DNA of 64,000 bases, taken from contig NZ_JALKAZ010000001.1 of assembly GCF_023016005.1 (NCBI RefSeq), forward strand, positions 372,001 through 436,000, read 5' to 3'. This document shows, one piece after another, positions 30,029 to 37,570 of this stretch; within the stretch, counting starts at the first letter, position 1, and the number at the start of each line of letters is the position of its first letter. The stretch is from Erythrobacter sp. F6033 (lineage in GTDB: Bacteria; Pseudomonadota; Alphaproteobacteria; Sphingomonadales; Sphingomonadaceae). Made by a program: the position numbers and the translations under genes. The notes under the pieces were generated by a model. The model ran no database searches, was not told the origin of the DNA, and worked only from the letters and a program-made list of their open reading frames with translations.

Positions 30029-30610
30029 CTAGAGTTCCTCAGCCTTCATCTTGAAGATCGGCGTGTGCGGTTTGTAAGCCGCCATTTTGTCGAGCAGATC
30101 AGGCAGTGTCTCCGCTGAAATCAGGATGTTCTGGTGGGCGGGGCGGACAAAGCCCACATCGGCCATCTTCGCGTTGAACGCGATCAGATCATCGTAAAAT
30201 CCGAATGCGTTGAGCAAGCCGACCGGATCGGAGTGATAGCCAAGCTGCGCCCAGCTCATCGCTTCCCACAATTCATCCATCGTGCCCACGCCGCCAGGGA
30301 TAGTCACGAAACCATCGGACAGATCGGTAAAGCGCTGTTTGCGCTCATGCATGCCGGTGACTGTGATCAGCTCATCGCAATTGTGATTGGCGACCTCTGA
30401 ATTGACGAGCGCTTCGGGGATCACACCGATCACTTCGCCGCCCGCATCCTTAGCACCATTCGCGACCGCGCCCATCAGACCGAGGCGGCCACCGCCATAG
30501 ACAACGCCAATGCCGCGTTCGGCAAGGCCAGCGCCGACACTGCGGGCGAGTTCGATATAACGCGGATCATCGGGCGTGGCCGAGCCGCAATAGATAGCAA
30601 GACGTTTCAT
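30029..30610 (-). CDS. LOG-family phosphoribohydrolase (TIGR00730 type)
   Basis: 193 aa from the ATG at 30610, which overlaps the previous stop by one base (TGATG); a TTG three bases earlier is less likely. Motifs GGGRLGLMG and PGGVGTMDELWE are the nucleotide-binding and catalytic blocks of LOG (cytokinin riboside 5'-monophosphate phosphoribohydrolase) proteins. In bacteria it likely cleaves AMP or related nucleotides. Its place in a carotenoid operon is unexplained. Confidence 0.93.
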   Translation of the reverse strand: MKRLAIYCGSATPDDPRYIELARSVGAGLAERGIGVVYGGGRLGLMGAVANGAKDAGGEVIGVIPEALVNSEVANHNCDELITVTGMHERKQRFTDLSDGFVTIPGGVGTMDELWEAMSWAQLGYHSDPVGLLNAFGFYDDLIAFNAKMADVGFVRPAHQNILISAETLPDLLDKMAAYKPHTPIFKMKAEEL

Positions 30611-31047
30611 CAACGGGGTTCAAACTTCCATTTTGGGCCGCAAATATGCTGGAAAACGGCGGTCAGCACTTTTTCATCGGCTTTGTCGTTGGCTTGGACG
30701 AATTTTCCGATCTCATCGGTGCGCAGTTTTGGAGTCTCATTCTGCAATTTCGGTTCCCAATATCCGATAGGGGCCAACATTGAGCGCTCACAATCAATCG
30801 CAACCAGGAAATCAACGAAATATACGCTACCATCTCTATCGGGTTCGGAGCCTCTAATAAGCACCGTCTTGTAAGTGTTCTCACCGTCAGAATAGTCAGC
30901 CGTCTGTTCCTGATCGAGCAGCATGATTTCCGCTTTCTCACGATCGATCACAGACCATTCATGCGTGTGGTCTTCTGAGACTAGGTCGGAACGCGGCAAT
31001 TCAGCAGCAACGACGTCAGACAACAGAAGGATTGCAAGAAGCATCAT
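30610..31047 (-). CDS. Small secreted protein, surface-adhesin-E-like (copy A)
   Basis: 145 aa. A short hydrophobic N-terminus (MMLLAILLLSDVVAAE) precedes a domain with GSVYFVDFLVAIDCER and a late Cys in FQHICGPKW. The layout (Tyr-Val-Asp strand, two Cys far apart) matches the neighbouring 31142-31576 protein and the surface-adhesin protein E fold, but similarity is weak. Its ATG overlaps the stop of the crtI remnant, just as copy B overlaps the stop of intact crtI. Confidence 0.65.
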   Translation of the reverse strand: MMLLAILLLSDVVAAELPRSDLVSEDHTHEWSVIDREKAEIMLLDQEQTADYSDGENTYKTVLIRGSEPDRDGSVYFVDFLVAIDCERSMLAPIGYWEPKLQNETPKLRTDEIGKFVQANDKADEKVLTAVFQHICGPKWKFEPR

Positions 31048-31145
31048 GCGCTCGCTTTAACCGCCAAATCCTCCAGCACAATACCAGCGGTTGCCTTCGC
31101 CCTGCCGACCACGCCGGGGATGCCCGCTCCGGGATGTGTGCTCAT
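31044..31145 (-). pseudogene. Remnant of the crtI 3' end, still an open 33-codon frame
   Basis: The 33-residue frame MSTHPGAGIPGVVGRAKATA...ASA reproduces the last 30 residues of CrtI with two substitutions (S to R, A to V). At DNA level about 99 bp (31043-31141) match 31572-31670 with roughly eight mismatches. It has its own ATG overlapping the stop of the upstream gene (31142-31145), and its TGA overlaps the ATG of the downstream gene. It is a scar of duplication or recombination, perhaps retained as a translational bridge. Confidence 0.8.
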
Positions 31146-31576
31146 TTTGAATTTGCTACTTCGCACGCACGGCGGACCACAGTGCCGCTGATCGTTCCTT
31201 TTAAACCGGGCGCATATGGAATTTCCGCCAATCGCCCAGTGACATCACCAGCTTGTAGAGTCTTGCCCTGCTTATCGAAGGTGGCAAGGTGAACAAGTTT
31301 GTACATCTGAGGGCCGCATCGGACGTGATATTTTAGAAAAGTGCTGGCTTGCTTCTTCGAAGCGTTCTTGGACTCATCGATGATGAAATCAGCCACGACA
31401 TAGGGGCCGCCTTCGTCTCGCCCCTTACCCTTCTGATCAGCGTCAATGTAATAGACCGAGCCCTCGGGCGTTTCGGCAATGCGAACCCAATTGCTGGACA
31501 ATTTAGACGACGCGAAGGCGGGGATCGCAAGTGCGGCCATTGCGATCCCGGCTAAGATTGGGCGACAGATGATCAT
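31142..31576 (-). CDS. Small secreted protein, surface-adhesin-E-like (copy B)
   Basis: 144 aa. Signal peptide MIICRPILAGIAMAALAIPAFA. Then WVRIAETPEGSVYYIDADQ, a Cys in KYHVRCGPQ, and AEIPYAPGLKGTISGTVVRRAC near the end, the pattern I associate with surface-adhesin protein E-like domains. Start overlaps the crtI stop (ATGA). Flanked on both sides by crtI 3'-end sequence, which suggests it was inserted with a crtI end by recombination. Confidence 0.75.
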   Translation of the reverse strand: MIICRPILAGIAMAALAIPAFASSKLSSNWVRIAETPEGSVYYIDADQKGKGRDEGGPYVVADFIIDESKNASKKQASTFLKYHVRCGPQMYKLVHLATFDKQGKTLQAGDVTGRLAEIPYAPGLKGTISGTVVRRACEVANSK

Positions 31577-33162
31577 GCGCTCGCTTTAGCCGCCAAATCC
31601 TCCAGCACAATACCGGCGGTTGCCTTCGCGCTGCCGACAACGCCAGGGATGCCCGCGCCGGGATGGGTGCCTGCGCCAACAAGGTAAAAATTGTCGATCA
31701 CATCATCGCGGTTGTGGCCGCGCATATAGGCGCTTTGCCACAAAACCGGTTCCAGACTGAACGCGCTGCCAAGGTGCGCGTTAAGATCGGCCGAGAAATC
31801 TTTCGGCGCGTAGTGGAATTTGGTCACGATCCGGTCGTGAATGTCGGGGATCAGGCGGCGACCAACCTCGTCGAGGATAGCCTTTTCCAGCTTTGGCCCT
31901 TCGACGTCCCAATCAATCGGCATCTTGCCCATGTGAGCCACCGGAACCAGCGCGTAGAACGTGCTCTTGCCCTTTGGCGCCATGCTCGGATCGGTCACGG
32001 TTGGGTGGTGCAGGTAGATCGAGAAATCCTGCGGCAACACGCCGTTTTTGTAGATATCCTCGACCAACCCTTTGTAGCGCGGGCCGAACAGGATCATGTG
32101 ATGCGGGATGCCCGGCCATGTTCCTTCGAGGCCGAAATGCACGACAAACAGCGAAGGCGAATAGCTTTTTCGGGCCAGCGATTTCGCATATTTCGGACCG
32201 CGCGCGCTTTCGCTGAGCAGGTCTTTGTAAGAATGCATGATGTCAGCGTTGGATGCGACCGCATCGAAACGCTCTTTCCAACCGCTTTCAGTTTCCACTT
32301 CTGTGGCTTTGGTGCCGAGCGTGTGAACCTGTTTCACGCCGTCCCCGACGCGCATGGTGCCGCCGAGCCGTTCAAAATGGCGCACCATGCCCGCGATTAA
32401 ACGGTTCGTGCCGCCGCGTGCCCACCAGACGCCGCCGTCCTTTTCCAGCTTATGGATCAAAGCGTAAATGGAGGAGGTTTTCATCGGGCTGCCGCCGACC
32501 AGCAGCGTATGAAAGCTGAAGGCTTCGCGCAGTCGTTCGTCCTGAATGTAGCTGGCGACCATGCTGTAAACGCTGCGCCAGGCCTGTTTTTTGACCAGCG
32601 CGGGCGCCGCTTTCAACATACTCTTGAAATCGAGAAACGGGATATGGCCCAGTTTGACGTAGCCTTCTTCGTACACGCCGGCGGCGTATTCGAGGAATTG
32701 CTGATACCCGATCACGTCATCGGGATTGAGCTTCGCGATTTCGGCGTACAGCTCTTCTTCGTGGTTTGAATAATCGAAGTTCGTGCCGTCGGGCCAGTTG
32801 AGGCGATAAAACGGGTGGACCTTCATCAACTCGACATCGTCGGCGATGTCGTGACCGGTCAGCTCCCACAGCTCTTTCAAACAAGGCGGATCGGTGATGA
32901 CCGTGGGGCCAGCATCAAAGGTGAAGCCGTCCTTTTCCCAGAAATAGGCGCGGCCGCCGGGCTTGTCGCGGGATTCAATGACGGTGGTCTTGATGCCGTG
33001 CGATTGCAGACGCAAAGCCAACGCCAAACCGCCAAAGCCCGCTCCGATCACGCATGCGGACTTGCCAGAATATTTCTCTGCCATGGCCGGATTGATGCCC
33101 TTGCCACCATTGGTGGAGAGACCAAAGTCGAGCTTCCCATCTGAAGCTATTGGGGCATTCAT
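31573..33162 (-). CDS. crtI: Phytoene desaturase
   Basis: 529 aa. FAD-dependent desaturase converting phytoene towards lycopene. VIGAGFGGLALALRL is the dinucleotide-binding motif, GGRAYFW follows, and THPGAGIPGVVGSAKA near the C-terminus is the bacterial-type phytoene dehydrogenase signature. The start overlaps the stop of crtY by four bases. The 3' 100 bp are duplicated downstream (31043-31141). Confidence 0.96.
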   Translation of the reverse strand: MNAPIASDGKLDFGLSTNGGKGINPAMAEKYSGKSACVIGAGFGGLALALRLQSHGIKTTVIESRDKPGGRAYFWEKDGFTFDAGPTVITDPPCLKELWELTGHDIADDVELMKVHPFYRLNWPDGTNFDYSNHEEELYAEIAKLNPDDVIGYQQFLEYAAGVYEEGYVKLGHIPFLDFKSMLKAAPALVKKQAWRSVYSMVASYIQDERLREAFSFHTLLVGGSPMKTSSIYALIHKLEKDGGVWWARGGTNRLIAGMVRHFERLGGTMRVGDGVKQVHTLGTKATEVETESGWKERFDAVASNADIMHSYKDLLSESARGPKYAKSLARKSYSPSLFVVHFGLEGTWPGIPHHMILFGPRYKGLVEDIYKNGVLPQDFSIYLHHPTVTDPSMAPKGKSTFYALVPVAHMGKMPIDWDVEGPKLEKAILDEVGRRLIPDIHDRIVTKFHYAPKDFSADLNAHLGSAFSLEPVLWQSAYMRGHNRDDVIDNFYLVGAGTHPGAGIPGVVGSAKATAGIVLEDLAAKASA

Positions 33163-34403
33163 ACCGTTTTCTCCGGTTTCAGGGGCTTGCCCCGCTTAAA
33201 CATGGCAGCGATTGCGCGCGGAATAGATACGGGCGGATTACCCCACAAGACGCGGACCCGGTCAAACCCGGTCGATTTGCCTGTATAAAACCGCTCGATC
33301 AGCCCTTCGCGCAGACTGTAGAACCTCTGGAATACGTTTACACGCTTCTCTGGTTTCGCAGCGAAGAAAAGAAATCTTGCGAGCAAGCGATAATAGCCGG
33401 TTTTGCGCCAATGGGTCCGGGCGCGAACTTCCATCATCGCAGCCAGTTGCGGACCGGGCAAATCGGCCTCTTGTGCGATGGCCAGCGCGTTTTCGACCGC
33501 CATGGGTATCGTATAGCTGGTGAGCGGGTGGGTAAAGCCGCCGCGTGCACCGGCAATGGTGACGCCTTCGATGCGCACTTCATCTTGATAGGCGGAAAAA
33601 TCGCCGCCGGTCAGCACGGGCAGCACGCCGCTTTCATGACCCATAGGCGTGCCGTCTTTCCAGCCGCTTTGGTGGCAATATTGATCGATCCGCGCCGAAA
33701 GCGCGCTGCGATCAAGATCGGGATCGTCGGCATAATAGGTGTCTTCGACAAACACATCATGCGCGCCCAGCGGCAGGACATAAACGAAGCGATATGCGCC
33801 GCCATTGCCGTGCGGCGCGACCTGATCGACGCTGGCATCCATGATTACTGGACGGGCGATGCCATGCGCCTTTTCAAGTGTCATATGCCGGCCCAGAAAA
33901 ACCTGCCAGCCGCCGTTCAAATGTTTGCTGCTGGTGAATGTTCGGCAATCGATCACGCTGCGTGCATTGATGCGCGATCCATCGTCTAAATCGACGCCGC
34001 GCGCATCAATCCCGCTGGCGCGCCGGCCCAGATGCAGCGTCCCTTGGGGCAAAGCGCGCGTAAGCCGTTCATGAAAATTGACCGAGGATAGCGAGTTGTA
34101 TCCGGTCGCTAATTTACGCTGGTATTTCGGGAAGCGGACGTCGTAGCCGTCCTCCCAACGATCTTTGCGGAAAGAGGAAAGCAGCGCGTGGCCTTCTTCA
34201 GAGAGGTCGCTCGAAAACCAGCTCCAGCGGTGGTTGCCGCCCAACGTCTTGCCCGCTTCGATCAGCGCAATGCGAAATTCAGGGCGTGCCTGATGAAGCG
34301 CCAATGCGATCAATCCCCCGGACAGCCCGCCGCCAACGATAGCGACATCATACGTCGTTTGAGAGCCAGCATTGGCTGATTGAATGGGGGCGTGATCGCT
34401 CAT
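33159..34403 (-). CDS. crtY: Lycopene beta-cyclase
   Basis: 414 aa. Cyclises lycopene to beta-carotene. VAIVGGGLSGGLIALAL is the FAD-binding motif and GNHRWSWFSSDL is a CrtY marker; GGFTHPLTSYTIP follows in the second half. First carotenoid gene of the run, 66 bp downstream of the SPFH gene. Later xanthophyll genes (crtZ, crtG, crtW) are not in the window. Confidence 0.95.
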   Translation of the reverse strand: MSDHAPIQSANAGSQTTYDVAIVGGGLSGGLIALALHQARPEFRIALIEAGKTLGGNHRWSWFSSDLSEEGHALLSSFRKDRWEDGYDVRFPKYQRKLATGYNSLSSVNFHERLTRALPQGTLHLGRRASGIDARGVDLDDGSRINARSVIDCRTFTSSKHLNGGWQVFLGRHMTLEKAHGIARPVIMDASVDQVAPHGNGGAYRFVYVLPLGAHDVFVEDTYYADDPDLDRSALSARIDQYCHQSGWKDGTPMGHESGVLPVLTGGDFSAYQDEVRIEGVTIAGARGGFTHPLTSYTIPMAVENALAIAQEADLPGPQLAAMMEVRARTHWRKTGYYRLLARFLFFAAKPEKRVNVFQRFYSLREGLIERFYTGKSTGFDRVRVLWGNPPVSIPRAIAAMFKRGKPLKPEKTV

Positions 34404-34469
34404 GCGTAAAGGTGCCTAGTGCAGGGCGCGGGGCGGGGCAATGCACTGCCCGTTTGTAAGCTTTGCAAT

Positions 34470-35267
34470 TCAGCTCTTCGCTGGCTCTTCGCCCGCCGCC
34501 AGTTCAGACGCATTGCCCAGCACAAAGGTTTTTGCACCCTTCGCGCTCTCCATCGTCTGTAGCATCCGCAGCTGCGCGAGCTGCGGATTGTTCGCCAGAT
34601 TGCGCGCCGCATTGGCGAGCGCGCGCAAAGATGCCTGTTCTGCTTTCGCGCGCTCCAGTCCTGCCAATCCTTCGCGGCGGGCACGCTCGACTTCGGTGAA
34701 CATCTTGCGCACCTCGGGTGGCAATTGGATGGAGGTGATAGCGATCCGGTCCACCGTGGTCCCCGGCAAGACATCAGCAATCTGATCCTTCAATCCTTCA
34801 AGCGCGGCCTGAGGATTGGCGACGAATTCTTCCAGCGTCTTCGCCGAAACCGCCGCCATCACGGCATGGGCCAAAACGGGATTGAGTCGAGACAAGCGCA
34901 TTTCGGGGCCGGGATAAAACTGAGCCATGTCCACCGCGACAGGCGCCGCGCCTTCATGAAAGGCGCGAGCATCGGTGATGGTGACAAGCGGGGCGAGCGT
35001 TAGCCTGAAGGCGAACTGATCCTTGCTGATCACATCAAACTGGTTTGGTGTGAGGGCGGTCGGCACCATCGAAACGCTGACGATCGTATCATTGCTTAGA
35101 GGATCGAACCGCCAGTAGGCTCCCGGTTCCAGAGTTTTGACAAAGGACTCGTTGGAATAGAGCAGGCCGGTATGGCCAAGATGCACAACGTGGCGATTGA
35201 GCATGGTGCGCAGCACCAGTCCTAAAACCGCGACAGCTGCTATCAGGCCGATAAAACTCCAGAACAT
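34470..35267 (-). CDS. SPFH/band-7 domain membrane protein
   Basis: 265 aa from MFWSFIGLIAAV. One N-terminal membrane span, then a band-7 domain (about 40-200) with LEPGAYWRFDP and AITSIQLPPEVRKMFTEVE, and an Ala/Arg/Glu-rich coiled coil at the end (ERARREGLAGLERAKAEQ). Such proteins form membrane microdomain scaffolds. It lies upstream of crtY on the same strand and could be the first gene of the carotenoid run. Confidence 0.85.
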   Translation of the reverse strand: MFWSFIGLIAAVAVLGLVLRTMLNRHVVHLGHTGLLYSNESFVKTLEPGAYWRFDPLSNDTIVSVSMVPTALTPNQFDVISKDQFAFRLTLAPLVTITDARAFHEGAAPVAVDMAQFYPGPEMRLSRLNPVLAHAVMAAVSAKTLEEFVANPQAALEGLKDQIADVLPGTTVDRIAITSIQLPPEVRKMFTEVERARREGLAGLERAKAEQASLRALANAARNLANNPQLAQLRMLQTMESAKGAKTFVLGNASELAAGEEPAKS

Positions 35268-35487
35268 TGCCCTACTTCCCCTCTTACAATCTTGTGGTGC
35301 ATAGACTCCCTCGGCCGCCACAGCCGCGCGGCGGGGGCCCGAAGCCCGCAAAGCCGTTTGGCGGTTGCCGCTCGAGACGGCAGGCAGCAGAGGGAGCCCT
35401 TTCCAATGGATCGATTCTGAGTCGATTGCACCCGTCTGCTCGGGTATCCGCGCTTTATGTGTGACCTGTGGCCCGCGCCCGTATACC

Positions 35488-35542
35488 CTTAGGAGAGGAG
35501 TCGAACCTCTCGCGCTTTGCTTCCGTCGTGGCGTGCCCTAAG
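35488..35542 (-). other. tRNA-like acceptor/T-arm fold in the spacer upstream of the MipA-like gene
   Basis: On the minus strand, CTTAGG (35542-35537) and CCTAAG (35493-35488) form a six-base stem that stacks without a gap on AGAGG-TTCGACT-CCTCT (35510-35494), a perfect T-arm with a canonical T-loop. Only 26 bases lie where D and anticodon arms should be, so it is not a complete tRNA. The rest of the 35268-35616 spacer is GC-rich, contains GGGTAT/ATACCC and similar pairings, and has no gene I can support. Confidence 0.4.
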
Positions 35543-35616
35543 TCAAGCGAATATGGCGGACTGCGGAACCGAAACCGCGCGGCATGCGTAACTCTATCAA
35601 ACCGCAAAGGAATATC

Positions 35617-36597
35617 ATGCGCCGTCTGATCCTATCCAGCTTTACACTTACTGCGCTCGTCTGCACGCCTTCGCTTGCTCTTGCGCAGCAGGAAGAGCGG
35701 GACGGTGACCGGAATGACGAAACAAGCGCCGAAGCCGTCCAGGGCCAGCCCGATGCGACGCAAGATCGGGCTAGTGGCCCGCCCGAAGGTATTGGATCGG
35801 GCGGTCCGCCTCCCGGTGTATTTGCCGATAGCGTGTTTGATGAAACGTGGCTGACCGTGGGAGCAGGTGCGGGCCTTACGCCAAGCTATTCCGGGTCAGA
35901 CGATTATGTTGTCATTCCGCTGCCGTTGATCGTCGGGCGTGTGGGCGGCATCGGAATTTCTCCCAATGGTCCAGGCTTCAACCTTGATGTCCTATCCCAA
36001 GCCTCTTCCGAAGGTCCGCCAGAGACCAGCCTATCATTCGGCCCAACATTCCGTATTCGCGGCGACCGCAATGGCCAGATCAAGGACCCTGTTGTGGAAC
36101 TTGCTGGTGATCTCGACACCGCTCTCGAAGTTGGGGTTCAAGGCGGTGTGAGCTTCCCCGGAGTGCTGAACCGGTTTGACCGGGTCGCCATTTCAACTGC
36201 GGTGCGCTGGGATGTATTGGGCGCGCATGACGGGATGCTGATCGAGCCGGGCGTTTCGTATTTCACGCCTTTGGGGCGCGGCGCGGCCGTGCAGATCATC
36301 GGCAGCGTAAGTTTTGTCGACGACAGTTTTGCGGACTATTATTACTCGATCACCCCAGCGCAAAGCACGGCAACCGGCCTCCCGCAATTCACCGCCGAAG
36401 GCGGCCTGAACAGTTTCGGCACTACCGCGATTGCTACCGTCGATCTGGACGGTGACGTGCTGAATGGCGGGTTTAATATCTATATGGTCGGCGGGTTTTC
36501 GCGCTTAGTAGGCGATGCCGCAGATACGCCCTTCACCGCCGAGCGAGGCAGTGCAAGCCAGTTCATTGGCGGTATCGGTTTAGGGTATACGTTCTAG
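35617..36597 (+). CDS. MipA/OmpV-family outer-membrane protein
   Basis: 326 aa from MRRLILSSFTLTALVC; AAAGGAATATC precedes the ATG. Signal peptide ends near ALAQ. A Glu/Asp/Pro-rich segment (about 27-80) is followed by the barrel: ETWLTVGAGAGLTPSYSGSD, a MipA hallmark, and a C-terminal GLGYTF ending in Phe as required for barrel insertion. Possibly a scaffold for murein enzymes or a small-solute pore. Confidence 0.88.
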   Translation: MRRLILSSFTLTALVCTPSLALAQQEERDGDRNDETSAEAVQGQPDATQDRASGPPEGIGSGGPPPGVFADSVFDETWLTVGAGAGLTPSYSGSDDYVVIPLPLIVGRVGGIGISPNGPGFNLDVLSQASSEGPPETSLSFGPTFRIRGDRNGQIKDPVVELAGDLDTALEVGVQGGVSFPGVLNRFDRVAISTAVRWDVLGAHDGMLIEPGVSYFTPLGRGAAVQIIGSVSFVDDSFADYYYSITPAQSTATGLPQFTAEGGLNSFGTTAIATVDLDGDVLNGGFNIYMVGGFSRLVGDAADTPFTAERGSASQFIGGIGLGYTF

Positions 36598-36605
36598 CAG
36601 GCGCT

Positions 36606-36623
36606 GGCCCTAATCTGAGGGCC
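36606..36623 (+). terminator. Possible weak terminator after the MipA-like gene
   Basis: Hairpin GGCCCT-AATCTG-AGGGCC, followed only by GGTTTCC, so the U-tract is poor. Lies nine bases past the stop. Confidence 0.35.
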
Positions 36624-36633
36624 GGTTTCCAAA

Positions 36634-36718
36634 TCACTTCGCGAAGAACGCTTCGGTCAGTTCTGCCAGTTCGGCCTCTTCTTCGGGTGATAGCGGCTTG
36701 TTCTCCTGCGCTGCTATC
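36634..36718 (-). pseudogene. 3' fragment of an unidentified reading frame
   Basis: The minus strand reads RIAAQENKPLSPEEEAELAE then LTEAFFAK and a TGA, a protein-like acidic C-terminus, but it is closed by a TAG just upstream and has no start codon. It looks like the tail of a DUF2059-type or similar secreted protein. It lies directly downstream of the gene at 36721-37449. Confidence 0.35.
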
Positions 36719-36720
36719 CT

Positions 36721-37449
36721 CTACTCAGAATCATCCGGAAAATATTTGTCGAGCACTCGGTCCACTACATCGTCCAGTTCTCTGTCCAACTCTGGATCCT
36801 CCTGATTTTCGATCTCGGTTCGGATCGCAATCATCTTTGGTTGTAGCGTCGTAAACTTGCGAAATCCGGGTGATACTCGCGCTGCCCATTCGACGTCACC
36901 ACGGTCCGCAGAGGAAAGCGATTTTATGGCTTTGTCGCCGACTTCGTCCTGAAAAGCCTCCACGTCTTCTTCGCTAACTTCGTCATCGTCAGCATACTCT
37001 TCCAGATCGATGCTCTCGATACTCGCGTCAATAATCGCCGTCTGTAACTTCCGAAAACTGTCAGTGCGAAAGATCGCCGAGACCTCTTTGGCTTCGGCTT
37101 CAGTAAGTTCAGCCCGAAAAAGGTCTACGAAACGAGTTCTCTCCAATTCCCATTCTTTTCGGGCCGATCGTAAGAGCGGGGGCTGCATTGCTTCGAGATA
37201 GTCGTCCAAAAACCCGGGACTCTCGCTTTCAATCTCCTGAACCCAATCGTCACGGGACAATTGGGTGCGCATTTCTTTGAGTACGCTATTGAGCCATTCG
37301 GCTTCATCAAAGCTCTCATTGATGGAGGCATAAAGGTCTTCATATGGATCGACGGGCGTTGGCTCTTGCGCAGAAACCGGCAGCGAAAGCACTGCGAGCA
37401 AAGCAGCAATCAGTGAAATCGCGGCAAGACGTATGTTCTTAAAAACCAT
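36721..37449 (-). CDS. Secreted DUF2059-like protein
   Basis: 242 aa from MVFKNIRLAAIS; AGAGGGGCC precedes the ATG. Signal peptide ends at VSAQ. The mature protein is strongly acidic and helical, with AELTEAEAKEVSAIFRTDSF, resembling the DUF2059 core (residue spacing L-T-x-x-E-x-x-x-I-x-x-F). The C-terminus VLDKYFPDDSE is acidic. Role unknown, probably periplasmic. Confidence 0.75.
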   Translation of the reverse strand: MVFKNIRLAAISLIAALLAVLSLPVSAQEPTPVDPYEDLYASINESFDEAEWLNSVLKEMRTQLSRDDWVQEIESESPGFLDDYLEAMQPPLLRSARKEWELERTRFVDLFRAELTEAEAKEVSAIFRTDSFRKLQTAIIDASIESIDLEEYADDDEVSEEDVEAFQDEVGDKAIKSLSSADRGDVEWAARVSPGFRKFTTLQPKMIAIRTEIENQEDPELDRELDDVVDRVLDKYFPDDSE

Positions 37450-37509
37450 GGGCCCCTCTGTATCTCTGACACAAGGATAGCGCAGCTTTCGCGTTGAAAG
37501 CAAAACGAA

Positions 37510-37544
37510 AAAGGGCCGCGCGGATTTTGTCCGCACGGCCCTTT
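37510..37544 (-). terminator. Rho-independent terminator of the S9 peptidase gene
   Basis: Stem AAAGGGCCG/CGGCCCTTT extended by GCGGA/TCCGC with a short loop. Read on the minus strand it ends in TTTTTCGTTTT, a proper U-tract. Lies 26 bases past the peptidase stop. Confidence 0.85.
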
Positions 37545-37570
37545 CTAGGTTTTGTTAGTGAAGCGGGAGA

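Noticed and set aside
29117..30118. Long plus-strand frame opposite crtB
   Set aside because: Shadow of the crtB coding strand; the composition follows the antisense of a clear phytoene synthase and no ribosome site or family is seen.
33150..33989. Plus-strand frame opposite crtY
   Set aside because: Antisense shadow of lycopene cyclase with no supporting start signal or domain.
35480..35580. A complete tRNA or circularly permuted tmRNA on the minus strand
   Set aside because: Only the acceptor-like stem and T-arm are present. There is no room for D and anticodon arms, no encoded CCA and no ANDN-type tag sequence nearby.
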